From NCBI GenBank assembly GCA_030682795.1, contig JAUXNJ010000042.1, forward strand, positions 1 through 64,000: DNA of 64,000 nucleotides. The letters run 5' to 3'. Positions 34,451 through 43,899 of the stretch are shown in pieces. The position numbers and the translations under genes are program-made. Position 1 is the stretch's first letter, and every line of letters starts with the position of its first letter. This stretch comes from Sphingobacteriaceae bacterium. Its GTDB lineage: Bacteria; Bacteroidota; Bacteroidia; UBA7662. A model generated the notes under the pieces. The model did not search any database, had not been told where the DNA came from, and was given only the letters and a program-made list of their open reading frames with translations.

Positions 34451-35131
34451 TTATTGGCCTGCTAAGAGCTGCTTGAGCCGACTGATTTCCTGTAAATCGG
34501 GGATTTCGGTGCCGGGCAGCAGGGCGGCGCTGTGGTAGTCGAGGTCGATGCCCTCGGCCAGCAGCAGGGCGAGGTTGTGACTGCGGAGGCCACCCCCAGC
34601 GAGGATGCGCATTTTTGGTCCGGCGAGGGCGCGGTAGGTACGCAACCATTGGATGCCATCGAGGGCGTTGGTGGTGCAACCGGAGGTGAGCAGGTTGCTG
34701 CAGCCGGCTTGGCGCAGCGTTTCGAGCGCTATTTCGGGCTCCTGCACTTGGTCGAAAGCGCGGTGGAAGGTCCAGGGGTGCTCGTCGGCAGCCTGTGCCA
34801 GCTTTTCGAGGGCGAATTGGTCGAGCCGGTCGTGCGGCAACAGCGCCCCGAACACAAAACCGTTGGCCCCGGCGCTTTGGAAGTCGCGGATTTGCTGCTG
34901 CATGCGCTTGACTTCGGTGTTGGAGTACACAAAGTCGCCGGCACGACAGCGGATCATGGCGTATATGGGCTGTGTTACTTGCTTTCGGAGGAGGTCGAAG
35001 CCCTGCACGGGGGGCGTAATGCCGCCGTGGATGTAATGGGCGCAGTATTCGAGCCGGTCGGCCGCACTGCCCGCCGCCTGCAACAGGGCCTGGGGCGAAA
35101 AACAAGCGATTTCGAGCAGGGGTTTTACCAT
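34451..35131 (-). CDS. cutC: CutC family protein
   Basis: 226 residues, a TIM-barrel of the CutC family, first linked with copper homeostasis but with a disputed function. Family motifs are present: LLEIACFSPQALLQA at the N-terminus, RLEYCAHYIHGGITPP, IRCRAGDFVYS, GANGFVFGALL, HRAFDQV and LLTSGC. The start overlaps the stop of the glycosylasparaginase gene by seven bases (ATGGTAA), so both are read from one message. CutC genes often sit with glycan-degradation genes in Bacteroidota, which suggests a carbohydrate-related role here (inference). Confidence 0.88.
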   Translation of the reverse strand: MVKPLLEIACFSPQALLQAAGSAADRLEYCAHYIHGGITPPVQGFDLLRKQVTQPIYAMIRCRAGDFVYSNTEVKRMQQQIRDFQSAGANGFVFGALLPHDRLDQFALEKLAQAADEHPWTFHRAFDQVQEPEIALETLRQAGCSNLLTSGCTTNALDGIQWLRTYRALAGPKMRILAGGGLRSHNLALLLAEGIDLDYHSAALLPGTEIPDLQEISRLKQLLAGQ

Positions 35132-36123
35132 GGCAGGAGGGAGTCGGTGTCGAGCAAGCGGTTGTTTTGTGTGCTGTGCACGGCGAAATTGAAGCCGGGC
35201 TTGAGGGCAAAGCCGCCGTATTGGCCTTGTTTGTTGAGGGCGAGGAAGCCAATTTGGGCCGATTTAAGGTCGGCACCGCGCTTTTTGAACTTCTGCAGAA
35301 TGAGCTCCACCGCTTCCTTGCAGGCCGCCTGGGGATGCTTGCCTTGGCGCATGAGCTCCACCACGAGGTGCGAGCCCACTACGCGGATCACTTCTTCACC
35401 ATGCCCGGTGGCTGTGGCCGCACCCACCTCGTTGTCGACGTACAATCCCGCGCCAATGATCGGCGAATCGCCCACGCGGCCGTGCATTTTAAAGGCCATG
35501 CCGCTGGTGGTACAGGCGCCGCTGAGGTTGCCGGCGGCATCGAGGGCGATCATGCCAATGGTGTCGTGGTTTTCGATGTTCACAATGGGCTCGTACTTGC
35601 TGGTTTTGAGCCATTCGCGCCACTCGGCCTCCGATTCAGGGGTAAGCAGGTTTTCTTTGGGGAAGCCCTGTTCGAGGGCAAATTGCAGCGCACCTTCGCC
35701 CACCAGCAGCACATGCGGGGTTTTTTCCATGATTGCGCGGGCCACCGAAATGGGGTGTTTGATGTGCTCGAGGCAGGCCACCGAGCCGATGTTCGCGTCT
35801 TGGTCCATGATGCAGGCATCCAACGTCACCCGGCCATCGCGGTCGGGCCGCCCGCCGTAACCCACGCTGCGCTCCGCAGGATCGGCCTCTACCAGTCGCA
35901 CGCCCTTTTCTACGGCATCGAGGGCCTTGCCGCCTTTGCCCAGCACCTCCCATGCCGCCTCATTGGCCTGGATGCCGAAGCGCCAGGTGCTCAACACCAG
36001 CGGTCCGCCAGCTCCAGCTGCTGGTTTATTTTTGCCGAGCCCTGCAAAACCCTGCAAAGGCTTCAGACTGAGGGCAGCGGCAGCAAGTAAACTGCCTTTG
36101 AGGAAGTAGCGGCGGGAGTTCAT
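35125..36123 (-). CDS. N4-(beta-N-acetylglucosaminyl)-L-asparaginase (glycosylasparaginase)
   Basis: 332 residues, an Ntn-hydrolase that frees GlcNAc from Asn in N-glycopeptides. The N-terminus MNSRRYFLKGSLLAAAALS is a twin-arginine-type export signal. The self-processing site is HDTIGMIALD, where Thr187 would become the new N-terminal nucleophile; RVGDSPIIGAGLYVD and TATGHGEE are conserved substrate-pocket segments. It forms an operon with cutC and sits between beta-mannosidase and hexosaminidase genes, which supports a role at the end of N-glycan breakdown. Confidence 0.9.
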   Translation of the reverse strand: MNSRRYFLKGSLLAAAALSLKPLQGFAGLGKNKPAAGAGGPLVLSTWRFGIQANEAAWEVLGKGGKALDAVEKGVRLVEADPAERSVGYGGRPDRDGRVTLDACIMDQDANIGSVACLEHIKHPISVARAIMEKTPHVLLVGEGALQFALEQGFPKENLLTPESEAEWREWLKTSKYEPIVNIENHDTIGMIALDAAGNLSGACTTSGMAFKMHGRVGDSPIIGAGLYVDNEVGAATATGHGEEVIRVVGSHLVVELMRQGKHPQAACKEAVELILQKFKKRGADLKSAQIGFLALNKQGQYGGFALKPGFNFAVHSTQNNRLLDTDSLLPW

Positions 36124-36165
36124 GACCGAAATTTAAGGGTTTTAGGGTTGAGAGTGTATTTTTTT

Positions 36166-36362
36166 TAACACAGAGAGGAGGTTGAAGAGGCTTTGGTCTG
36201 TTGCAGAAGGGCTTGGGTGGCAGGGAAGCGGCTGATAGGGTGCAGCTTGGGGCTTTGGTAGGGTGCAGCTTGGGGCTTTGGTAGGGAGATTTAACCTTTC
36301 CTTTGGTTAAGCTGTACGCGAAGTTGCACAGATGGCTGCTGGAGCAGCCAGGGGAGCAAGGA
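36166..36362 (+). repeat. Intergenic hairpin repeat, copy 4
   Basis: Starts taacacagag and contains the hairpin TGGCTGCT (36333-36340) / AGCAGCCA (36343-36350). Compared with copies 1-3 the outer pair C-G has become T-A and the inner pairs have also changed on both sides, so pairing is kept. It contains an internal 23-base tandem duplication (agggtgcagcttggggcttt type, about 36237-36282). The gap 36124-36783 has no gene besides copies 4 and 5. Confidence 0.75.
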
Positions 36363-36420
36363 CAGGCGGGTAATGTTGGACATTTTATATAAGTGAGGTT
36401 ACGAAGGTGTGGGAGTATTT

Positions 36421-36600
36421 TAACACAGAGGTGGATTTGACAGGCTTTGGTCTGTTGCAGAAGGGCTTGGGTGGCAGGGAAGCGGCGGATAGGGTGCAGC
36501 TTGGGGCTTTGGTAGGGAGATTTATACTTTCCTGTAGTCAGCTGTACGCGAAGTTGCACAGATGGCTGCTAAAGCAGCCAGGGGAGCAAGGGCAGGCAAG
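36421..36600 (+). repeat. Intergenic hairpin repeat, copy 5
   Basis: Close direct duplicate of copy 4, with the same gctttggtctgttgcagaag block, one unit of the 23-base sequence and the hairpin TGGCTGCT (36563-36570) / AGCAGCCA (36573-36580). Confidence 0.75.
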
Positions 36601-36783
36601 ATAATTTAGATGAGTAAAAGTGTGGATTCGACCTGTCTTAATTAGATTGGGAGCACGCTGTCATTATTTTGAGAGATTTTGCAATATTCTTAACAAATGA
36701 TAAATTGTATCGAATTGCGCAATTGTTTTCGAAGGCTTTTAAGTCAGAAAAGGAAGCGTTATTTTCGATAGAAATGAATGTAA

Positions 36784-37185
36784 ATGGCAACCCCAACAAC
36801 TTTGACGGAATACAATCAGCTGGGTTTTCAAATCATAGGTGCTGCGATGGCAGTTCAAGATGAATTTGGTTTTGGTTTATTAGAGGAGATTTATCGCGAA
36901 GCATTTGTCATGGAGCTGCTGCAAAGAAATATTGGTGTAAAATCTGAACAACAAATCAATGTATACTACAAAGGCATGCCCATAGGTAAGCATTATAGAC
37001 TTGATTTACTGGTGGAGGATGCGATTATTGTGGAGTTGAAGGCCGTCGAAAGTCTGCATCCCAAGCATTTTTCACAATTGAATACTTACCTCAAAACCGC
37101 AGACAAAAAACTAGGCTACTTAATTAATTTCCACACGTACCCTCTAAAAAACGGCATCCATCGAGTGATTAATGGCTATTTTTAG
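36784..37185 (+). CDS. GxxExxY family protein
   Basis: 133 residues. The family signature is in FGFGLLEEIYREA (G-LLEEIY), followed by a nuclease-like arrangement RLDLLVEDAIIVELKAVESL, in which Asp and Glu-x-Lys fit a PD-(D/E)XK fold. The function is unknown; such genes are common singletons in Bacteroidota and often lie among repeats, as here. The ATG at 36784 is the natural start of the family (a short lead, then LGFQIIGAAMAVQDEFG). Confidence 0.85.
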   Translation: MATPTTLTEYNQLGFQIIGAAMAVQDEFGFGLLEEIYREAFVMELLQRNIGVKSEQQINVYYKGMPIGKHYRLDLLVEDAIIVELKAVESLHPKHFSQLNTYLKTADKKLGYLINFHTYPLKNGIHRVINGYF

Positions 37186-37239
37186 AACATCCCAAAGCTC
37201 GAATATTCCAAAATCAAAAATCACCAACCCAGCAGCCTC

Positions 37240-37413
37240 TTCAAAACGTCATGGCTGTGAAACAGCCATCTGTGCCCCTCCGAGCCAAGCCTCTACCAAG
37301 GAAACGTTAAAGCTCCCTACCTCAAGCCCCTGCCTGCACCCTAACAGCCTCTTTAGCGGGCAGCAGCCATTAAACAAATAGAGCAAAGCCTGCTAATATG
37401 GCCTCTGTGTTAA
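37240..37413 (-). repeat. Intergenic hairpin repeat, copy 6 (inverted)
   Basis: Opposite orientation to copies 1-5: the hairpin ATGGCTG (37251-37257) / CAGCCAT (37263-37269) comes first and cctctgtgttaa last. It is followed by a 'cccttcggctgcttcgcgctcaggg' type module (37414-37440). The gap 37186-37762 holds copies 6 and 7 and no gene. Confidence 0.75.
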
Positions 37414-37554
37414 CCCTTCGGCTGCTTCGCGCTCAGGGACCGGCTGTCGAACCACAATGTATTACACTCTTCTACCTAAAGAAGCTATTCTTTCTAAAAA
37501 CTCAGGGATAATGGGGAACCATTCATAATCCAGCGTGAATCGTTTAGCAGCATC

Positions 37555-37751
37555 TTTGTTTTGACCGCGGCTGTGAAACAGCCGTCTGTGTTGGCCCTTT
37601 CGTTCACGAAGGGGCCTCCGAGCCAAGCCTCTACCAAGGAAAGGTTAAATCTCCCTACCTCAAGCCCCCGCCTGCACCCCAACAGCCTCTTCAAGGTACA
37701 GCAGCCGTTAAACAAATAGAGCAAAGCCTCAACAATTGGCCTCTGTGTTAA
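37555..37751 (-). repeat. Intergenic hairpin repeat, copy 7 (inverted)
   Basis: Direct duplicate of copy 6, with the same gagccaagcctctaccaagg and aaacaaatagagcaaagcct blocks. The hairpin is CGGCTG (37568-37573) / CAGCCG (37579-37584), so it carries the C-G outer pair where copy 6 carries T-A. Confidence 0.75.
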
Positions 37752-37762
37752 AAAAAAAAGCC

Positions 37763-39376
37763 TCACTTCTTCGATTTCTTTGCCACTACTTTCCCGTGAT
37801 AGTTATAGCCTCGCGCATCTAAAATCGTCTTATGCACCTCCAACCGCTTCTTAAAATCCTCAAAATCCTTATTCTCCGGATACGTCCACAACACCTCCGC
37901 CAAAGCCGCCATCCGCGGCAACGCCATGTAGGTCACTTGGTCGAAAGTGGGCATATACTCGGTCCACACATTGCCCTGGGCACCTAAGATGTAGGCAGCT
38001 TGGGCAGGGGTTAAGCCGGCAGGAATGGGCTCATAGGCGTATACCGAGTCTAAAGGATTGTATCCACCGATGGCCAAAGGTTCTTTTTTGGTCTTTTTGG
38101 TTTGATAGTGGTCGAAGTAGCAGGGCTTGCCCGGACTCATCACCACATAATGGCCAGCCTTAGCTGCAGCCACACCGCCTTCGGTGCCGCGCCAGCTCAT
38201 CACCGCCGCATTGGGCGCTAAACCGCCTTCTAATATTTCGTCCCAGCCAATAATGATCTTGCCTTTTTGATTTACATGCTTTTCAATGCGCTTGATGAAG
38301 TAACTCTGCAGCTCATGCTCGTCTTTCAAACCGGCCTCCTGCATGCGCTTCTGGCAAGCCGCACAGGCTTTCCAGCGGGTTTTGGGGCATTCGTCGCCGC
38401 CAATGTGCACAAACTGACTCGGAAACAAGGCCATCACCTCGTCGAGTACGTCGGTGAGGAAGTCGAAGGTTTCGTCCTTACCCGCACAAAATACATCTTC
38501 AAAAACGCCCCAGCTGGTGGCGGTTTTAAAAGGACCGCCTGTGCACGACAATTGCGGATAAGCCGCCAAGGCCGCCCTACTGTGCCCCGGCATTTCAATC
38601 TCGGGCACTACTAAAATGTGCCGTTCTGCGGCATAGGCCACAATTTCACGCACTTGCGCCTGGGTGTAAAAGCCGCCATGCCGCTTCCCGTCGAACTTCA
38701 TTTTTTTGCTGGGCCTGCCAATCAAAGTCTCATCGCGGTAGCCGCCTACCTGCGTAAGCAAGGGGTATTTTTTGATTTCGATGCGCCAGCCTTGGTCGTC
38801 GGTGAGGTGCCAATGAAACACATTCATTTTGTACATGGCTAGCAAATCGAGGTAACGCTTGATTTCTGCTACCGTGAAAAAATGCCTGCTCACATCCAAA
38901 TGCATGCCGCGCCAGGCAAAACGGGGCTCATCCACAATGGTGAAAGGGTAGAGGATGCTGCCATCGTTCTGCTGCAGCAGCTGCAGCAAGGTCATGGCGC
39001 CGTAATGCAAACCGGTTTCGCTGCCGCCGGTAATCACCACACCTTCGCGGCTGTATCGCAGGATGTAGCCGTCGGGGTGCTTCACGCTGGTGTCGATGAG
39101 TAACGTAATGGAGGCCGCACTGTCGATGCCCGGTTTTAGTTGGGGCAGCAGAAAGGAAGCCACCCGGCCGCAGGCAGTTTCGTTCAGGGGGTCGAGCTCA
39201 AATTCACTGCTTTGGCCGAGCCGGATGAAGTTTTGGTCTACAAAGCGGCTGAGCTCTGTAAATTGAGGATTGGGAAGGAGCGGTGCCGGCCGCAATTGCG
39301 CCTTGGAATTAAATAGGGTGACCGAAAGGAGGCAAGTTAGGAGGGCTGTTTGGACCGCTGAAGTCTTTATGAACAT
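37763..39376 (-). CDS. GH20 beta-N-acetylhexosaminidase, exported
   Basis: 537 residues from the ATG at 39376, chosen because MFIKTSAVQTALLTCLLSVT begins the signal peptide; longer starts exist to 39481. A GH20b-like N-terminal domain is followed by the catalytic barrel: FAWRGMHLDVSRHFF, FHWHLTDDQGWRIEIKKYP and the Asp-Glu pair in HIGGDECPKTRW (about residue 328) for substrate-assisted catalysis. It removes terminal GlcNAc or GalNAc from glycans. Together with GH92, GH2 and glycosylasparaginase it completes a glycoprotein-glycan set. Confidence 0.9.
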   Translation of the reverse strand: MFIKTSAVQTALLTCLLSVTLFNSKAQLRPAPLLPNPQFTELSRFVDQNFIRLGQSSEFELDPLNETACGRVASFLLPQLKPGIDSAASITLLIDTSVKHPDGYILRYSREGVVITGGSETGLHYGAMTLLQLLQQNDGSILYPFTIVDEPRFAWRGMHLDVSRHFFTVAEIKRYLDLLAMYKMNVFHWHLTDDQGWRIEIKKYPLLTQVGGYRDETLIGRPSKKMKFDGKRHGGFYTQAQVREIVAYAAERHILVVPEIEMPGHSRAALAAYPQLSCTGGPFKTATSWGVFEDVFCAGKDETFDFLTDVLDEVMALFPSQFVHIGGDECPKTRWKACAACQKRMQEAGLKDEHELQSYFIKRIEKHVNQKGKIIIGWDEILEGGLAPNAAVMSWRGTEGGVAAAKAGHYVVMSPGKPCYFDHYQTKKTKKEPLAIGGYNPLDSVYAYEPIPAGLTPAQAAYILGAQGNVWTEYMPTFDQVTYMALPRMAALAEVLWTYPENKDFEDFKKRLEVHKTILDARGYNYHGKVVAKKSKK

Positions 39377-39549
39377 AGGGGTATGCCGTGGTTTAAGCAT
39401 GGATGAAGCTGAAAGCTCCGCAATTAGGCCGGAGCAAATCGCTTTCATGCTGCAATATCTGAATTTTAGTCTATTTAGCACGCATACTTAGCTTCTATGA
39501 CGTGATAACAACTCATTTTTCTTAAATTGCCTGACAATTACCTGTTTGT

Positions 39550-41466
39550 ATGAAATGTTTAAGCTTGCTCTGTAGTTTGATGTGTTTGGGGGTGAGCAAT
39601 GCCGCCGCTCAAAATTTTATTTTTGCCGAGCTCCAAGGCCAGCCTACCATGATTACCACCGGCTGGAGCCTCAATGGCGGCGCCTATGTGGGCGATACCA
39701 ATGGCGATGCAGACCCCTTTAACAACGAACTGGTGCTGGTTGACCCCATCAACTCTACCAGTGGCAGCATTTTTTTTAACCAGCCGGTAAATTTAAATTT
39801 CTGCACCCGCTGGACCGCCACTTTCGATTTTAGGATTTTCGACGGCAATGCGGCCGATGGACTCGCTTTTTGCTTCATCGACGTGCCACCAGCTGGCTTT
39901 GTGGTGGGCGGTGGCGTGGGCATTCCGGCTACGGCAAACGGACTAAAAATTGTGTTCGATACCTACGACAATGGTTGCGGCGCAAATCCTGAGATTCAAA
40001 TTTACAGCGGTCCGGGCTACGACGAATGCATTCCCGGCATCGTAAAAGTGAACAACACTGGCGGAAACCTCAATTTTATACGGTCTAATGCTTATAATAC
40101 GGCCATTGTGCAGTACGACAATGGTTTCATAGATGTAACCGTAAACGGCATTACCTATTTGTCGTCGGTATTTGCGCCCGTTACTTTTTCTGGTTACTTA
40201 GGCTTTACTTCAGGCACGGGGGCGCAAAACGACCGCCATTCGTTGCGCAATGTCACCATTTATACCGACGGCACTTCCTTAGGAGGTTTTTTAAGTCTGG
40301 ATACCACCTCCACCTGGCCGGTGGTACAAGCCAATTGCTACGACAGTGCCTTCGATCTAAAAACCGTGGGTAAGTTCCGCTGCTCCACTGTAGATCCAGG
40401 TGGCTCCGATTTCCGCCTATACGACCCCAATGGCTACCTCCTCCAAATTGCCAACGTGAGCACTTCCTGCACCGACGACCGCAGCGATAGCATGCACCTG
40501 CGCATGGGTGTGCCCTTTGCCCGCAACGGCGACCACTACCTGGTGCTGCGCCAGGGCATCGATGGCAATGTGATTTTGGGTGATTGCGGGGCAGAACTAT
40601 TCGCTTTCGACACGGTCATTATTCGGGTAAACGACTGCTATAGCTATAACCAGCCCGTGCACCTGCGCAATGTAACGGTGCAAGCCACCGACGACTCGGT
40701 TTTGTTGCACTGGGAATACCCCACAGCCCTCGATACCGCCTTTTTTAATGGCTATCGCGTGCAAATGAATGAGCAATTGAGCGGCTCTATTTGGCAAGAT
40801 GTGGCCTTGGTAACGGCCATTGCCGATACTTCCATGGCGCTTGCTAGTTTGCAGCCTCGCAACGAAAGCCGCGATTTTAGGGTCATCCTTCGGGTACGTG
40901 CCAATCCCGACTGCCCGCCTGGCGATTCCATCAGCAACATCTGGCTCCGTAATCCCGATGGCCAACTGGCCAATACCGATGCACTGGAAGCCAATTTTGA
41001 ATGGACTGCCTACGACAAAGCCTGGCCCTCGCCAGTATATCAGTTGTATTTTTTGCTAGATGGGGACAGCCTTTTAGCCGCCACCACTCAAAACACTTCT
41101 ATCAATCTTAAAAAGCCGCTCATCAATGGTAACTACCAGGCGGTGGTGCGCACCAATGCCCCCGCCGATTCGCGCAGCAGTCGCAGCAATGCCATAAGTT
41201 TTACAGTAGAAGTAAAGGAGGTGGTGATTTACAATGTGATTACCCCCAATGGCGATGGCATGAACGATGTGCTGCAAATCGATAACCTGCAGTTTTACCC
41301 GGGAACCAAGCTGCATGTATTTAACCGCTGGGGACAAGAGGTGTACAGCTCGCTGGATTATCAGAACAATTGGTCACCAACAGATTTGTCGGGCGGTAAT
41401 TATTACTACAAACTGCTGCTGCCCAATCAAAAGCAATACGAAGGCAGCATCCGCATTGTGAAATAG
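39550..41466 (+). CDS. Lectin-like secreted protein with gliding-motility-type (T9SS type B) C-terminal domain
   Basis: 638 residues with a signal peptide (MKCLSLLCSLMCLGVSNAAA). Residues 20-235 look like an L-type lectin/concanavalin-like jelly roll (FDFRIFDGNAADGLAFCFID, GLKIVFDTYDNG). A second part (245-370) has Cys-containing beta structure, then fibronectin-III-like segments (VTVQATDDSVLLHWEYP). The end (NVITPNGDGMNDVLQIDN, LHVFNRWGQEVYSS, LSGGNYYYKL) is the CHU_C/gliding-motility C-terminal domain used as a type B T9SS signal. Probably a surface adhesin or glycan binder. Confidence 0.85.
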   Translation: MKCLSLLCSLMCLGVSNAAAQNFIFAELQGQPTMITTGWSLNGGAYVGDTNGDADPFNNELVLVDPINSTSGSIFFNQPVNLNFCTRWTATFDFRIFDGNAADGLAFCFIDVPPAGFVVGGGVGIPATANGLKIVFDTYDNGCGANPEIQIYSGPGYDECIPGIVKVNNTGGNLNFIRSNAYNTAIVQYDNGFIDVTVNGITYLSSVFAPVTFSGYLGFTSGTGAQNDRHSLRNVTIYTDGTSLGGFLSLDTTSTWPVVQANCYDSAFDLKTVGKFRCSTVDPGGSDFRLYDPNGYLLQIANVSTSCTDDRSDSMHLRMGVPFARNGDHYLVLRQGIDGNVILGDCGAELFAFDTVIIRVNDCYSYNQPVHLRNVTVQATDDSVLLHWEYPTALDTAFFNGYRVQMNEQLSGSIWQDVALVTAIADTSMALASLQPRNESRDFRVILRVRANPDCPPGDSISNIWLRNPDGQLANTDALEANFEWTAYDKAWPSPVYQLYFLLDGDSLLAATTQNTSINLKKPLINGNYQAVVRTNAPADSRSSRSNAISFTVEVKEVVIYNVITPNGDGMNDVLQIDNLQFYPGTKLHVFNRWGQEVYSSLDYQNNWSPTDLSGGNYYYKLLLPNQKQYEGSIRIVK

Positions 41467-41493
41467 CCTGCGAAAGCCGGTGCCAAGGCGTGT

Positions 41494-43842
41494 TTATTCC
41501 AAAACAAGTCGCTGACTGCTCAAGCCATACGAGCTTTTAACCACCAAATGGTACAATCCCTTGGCTTGCTGCAGTTGTAGTTGGTACTGACCGAGGCTAA
41601 AATCCACTCCCTCTTGCACAAACACCAGTCTACCCAAGGCATCATACACCCGCAGGCCAATGGGTTCGCTATCGGCAACCCCTTGCAATTGAAAAATACC
41701 TGTGCTGGGATTGGGATAAACGCTAAAGGTAGGCCGCTGGTGCAGGTCATTTACCGCCACAGTGGTCATGCGCACCTGAAACCGACTGCTGTCGGCCACC
41801 AAACGCACCCTTTCGTACACCTCGTTCACCGCTGCATCTGCATTTTTTAGGTAGATGAAGCTGTCGGTGGTGGCGCTGTAAAACACCCGCAAAACCGGCC
41901 GTAGATTGGTGGCGCGATTCACCGACTTGGTTAAGTCCTGCACAACTGCCATCACCTTGCCATTGATGTTTTGGTACAAATTCATGGCTGGCGTTCCTGG
42001 TGGTAACAAGCTCATTACGGCGCTAGCCCTTATGCCATGTATTTGAAACGATAGGGCCGTGAGTTGGCAGGCATCGTTGCTCATGCCGATGTCGATAAAG
42101 CGCTGCAGGGTATCGAGGTGCTGAATTTGAATGTTCACCTGCTGCAAGTTGTTGTACAGCCCACGAGGAAAATCACAGCTCGCACCGCCGCCTTGCACCA
42201 AACAATTGCCCAGCAAAACCGCATCCCAGAGGGTTATCAAACTATCTCCGCTGAGGTCCTTGCACTGGCTGTAGCTCAACGTATCGGGCAGCAAGCCCGC
42301 AATGTAGGCCGTATAATCGGCGGTGGTGCGCACACTGTCGCGGTTAAGGTCGCCAGCCAAAGCACTGCCGCCGCAATTGCCCTCACAGTCGAGCTGCGCA
42401 TTGCCATAAGGCGTGCCGTTACAATCGAGGTAAGGCGCGCAATTGGGATATTTAGTGAATTGCTTCCTCCCTAAGCTGTCGGTGAAAATGTTGATGCAAA
42501 CCTGGGCCCAGTTGTTGGCATAATTGGTTTCATAACGGCCTAGGGCATCGGGCGATTGGTCCCAGTTAACTTTGGTGGCCAAAATGTAATCCCCATCAGT
42601 TACATCGGTAATGTCGATCCACTGACAATCGAGGTAGGCCCCGTAAATATCGCCACAACCCGCCGTAATGCCCATATTGCCGCAGCCATATTTGGCGGTG
42701 TAGCCGGCGGGACAAGCCAAATCCATTACGCAAAAGCCGTTTTTGAAGCCAATAGGAATGCGATTGCCTACCGTAGGGTACAGCACATATTCGGCATAAC
42801 CTTCGTAATGCGCGTGGTTGTGGCAATTGTTGGTGTTAAATTGGTTGGGATGGGTGGCCGGACTCCCAATAAAATAATCGGTTTGACCAACATTGCGGAT
42901 GTCGGTATCAAAACGAATCACCGTGCGTTGCCCATAGCCGGTTAAACATTGCTCCGCCACCATGCAGTTCGATGAATTCACCGTACCGCGCACGAGGGAG
43001 TTTTCAAAAACCGACTGTACGAGTTCGAGGTCGGGACCCGGCGGACAAAGCGGATTACCGGCATAATAGCAGGGCCCCACCACCGTAGCCAGGGGGTCGT
43101 AGTTGCAAGCGTTGGAGTCTAAGCAGCCTGCCACCGGTCCCATATAGCTAATGCTAAAAGGAATAGCACCAGTAATATTGCTGCCGCCCACCCGAATCAA
43201 ATAAGTGGTGGCCGTATCTAAATAGGCATGTATGCGGGCCAAATTGCCGCAAGTGCTGTTGGTGTCGTTGTAAAAAAGCGTGCCCATATTGTCGGGCGCC
43301 AAAACCGGCACATTACAATTGTTGTACACCCACAATTTGGTGTTCCAGCTGTTGGGAGCGGTGCAGGTAGAAATCACATAAGCGCCCAAACTATCGGGCT
43401 TAAACCTATACCAGCTGTTGGCAACGGGAGCAGTGTAGCTTCCCACCGTGGTTACAACTGGATTGCTGCAGGCTTGTCCCGTGCTGCAGTTCACAAATTT
43501 AGTTTCAATAAAGCCAAAATTGCCGCCGCTCGCTTGCACCACGCCATTTACCCTTACTTGGTACGAACCATTGCCGTAGGCGCAACAAATGCCATCTCCA
43601 TAACTATCAAAAATGCTAAAAACCAAGCAACTGCCCGTGGGTACGCAAAGGGTATCGCTATTGGCTAAGCCTGTGGCAAGGGTGTCGCCGGCTTGGTTCT
43701 GAAGCAACCAACTGGTTTCACCTGGATAGTTGTCGGGTACAATCCGCACAATTATTTGAGCTTGCGTGGCGGTACAGCCCTGTCCATAGCTGCTAAAACT
43801 GCTAAGCAATAGCGCGCAGCCGAGTAAAAACTTACAATTCAT
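41494..43842 (-). CDS. Lysyl-oxidase-domain protein with dockerin-like and T9SS type A domains
   Basis: 782 residues from ATG 43842; the ATG at 43869 would lie inside the promoter -7 element (43867-43874), so the later start is preferred and gives MNCKFLLGCALLLSSFSSYG. After two N-terminal beta domains, residues 270-460 resemble lysyl oxidase: CHNHAHYEGYAEYVLY is the copper-binding His cluster and NWDQSPDALGRYETNYANN the downstream conserved part. A dockerin-like pair (LNRDSVRTTADYTAYIAGLL, LSGDSLITLWDAVLLG) follows, then VYPNPSTGIFQLQ ... SSQRLVLE, a type A sorting domain. A secreted copper amine oxidase that could cross-link or oxidise lysines outside the cell. Confidence 0.8.
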   Translation of the reverse strand: MNCKFLLGCALLLSSFSSYGQGCTATQAQIIVRIVPDNYPGETSWLLQNQAGDTLATGLANSDTLCVPTGSCLVFSIFDSYGDGICCAYGNGSYQVRVNGVVQASGGNFGFIETKFVNCSTGQACSNPVVTTVGSYTAPVANSWYRFKPDSLGAYVISTCTAPNSWNTKLWVYNNCNVPVLAPDNMGTLFYNDTNSTCGNLARIHAYLDTATTYLIRVGGSNITGAIPFSISYMGPVAGCLDSNACNYDPLATVVGPCYYAGNPLCPPGPDLELVQSVFENSLVRGTVNSSNCMVAEQCLTGYGQRTVIRFDTDIRNVGQTDYFIGSPATHPNQFNTNNCHNHAHYEGYAEYVLYPTVGNRIPIGFKNGFCVMDLACPAGYTAKYGCGNMGITAGCGDIYGAYLDCQWIDITDVTDGDYILATKVNWDQSPDALGRYETNYANNWAQVCINIFTDSLGRKQFTKYPNCAPYLDCNGTPYGNAQLDCEGNCGGSALAGDLNRDSVRTTADYTAYIAGLLPDTLSYSQCKDLSGDSLITLWDAVLLGNCLVQGGGASCDFPRGLYNNLQQVNIQIQHLDTLQRFIDIGMSNDACQLTALSFQIHGIRASAVMSLLPPGTPAMNLYQNINGKVMAVVQDLTKSVNRATNLRPVLRVFYSATTDSFIYLKNADAAVNEVYERVRLVADSSRFQVRMTTVAVNDLHQRPTFSVYPNPSTGIFQLQGVADSEPIGLRVYDALGRLVFVQEGVDFSLGQYQLQLQQAKGLYHLVVKSSYGLSSQRLVLE

Positions 43843-43866
43843 ACAATACCAGGTAAATAGGTATTT

Positions 43867-43874
43867 CAAATGTA
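43867..43874 (-). promoter_or_regulatory. -7 promoter element of the lysyl-oxidase gene
   Basis: TACATTTG on the minus strand is an exact TAnnTTTG. It overlaps the upstream candidate start codon at 43869 and so argues for translation from 43842. A clear -33 element was not seen. Confidence 0.45.
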
Positions 43875-43899
43875 ATGAAATTTGAAGAAGTATGGAGGT

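Noticed and set aside
34532-35860. Plus-strand open frame of 442 codons across cutC and glycosylasparaginase
   Set aside because: Both minus-strand genes have clear family motifs and an operon overlap; this frame is their antisense.
36166-37751. Possible CRISPR array or insertion sequence in the repeat-rich gaps
   Set aside because: Repeats are 165-225 bases, unevenly spaced and in both orientations, with no equal spacers, no cas genes and no transposase frame.
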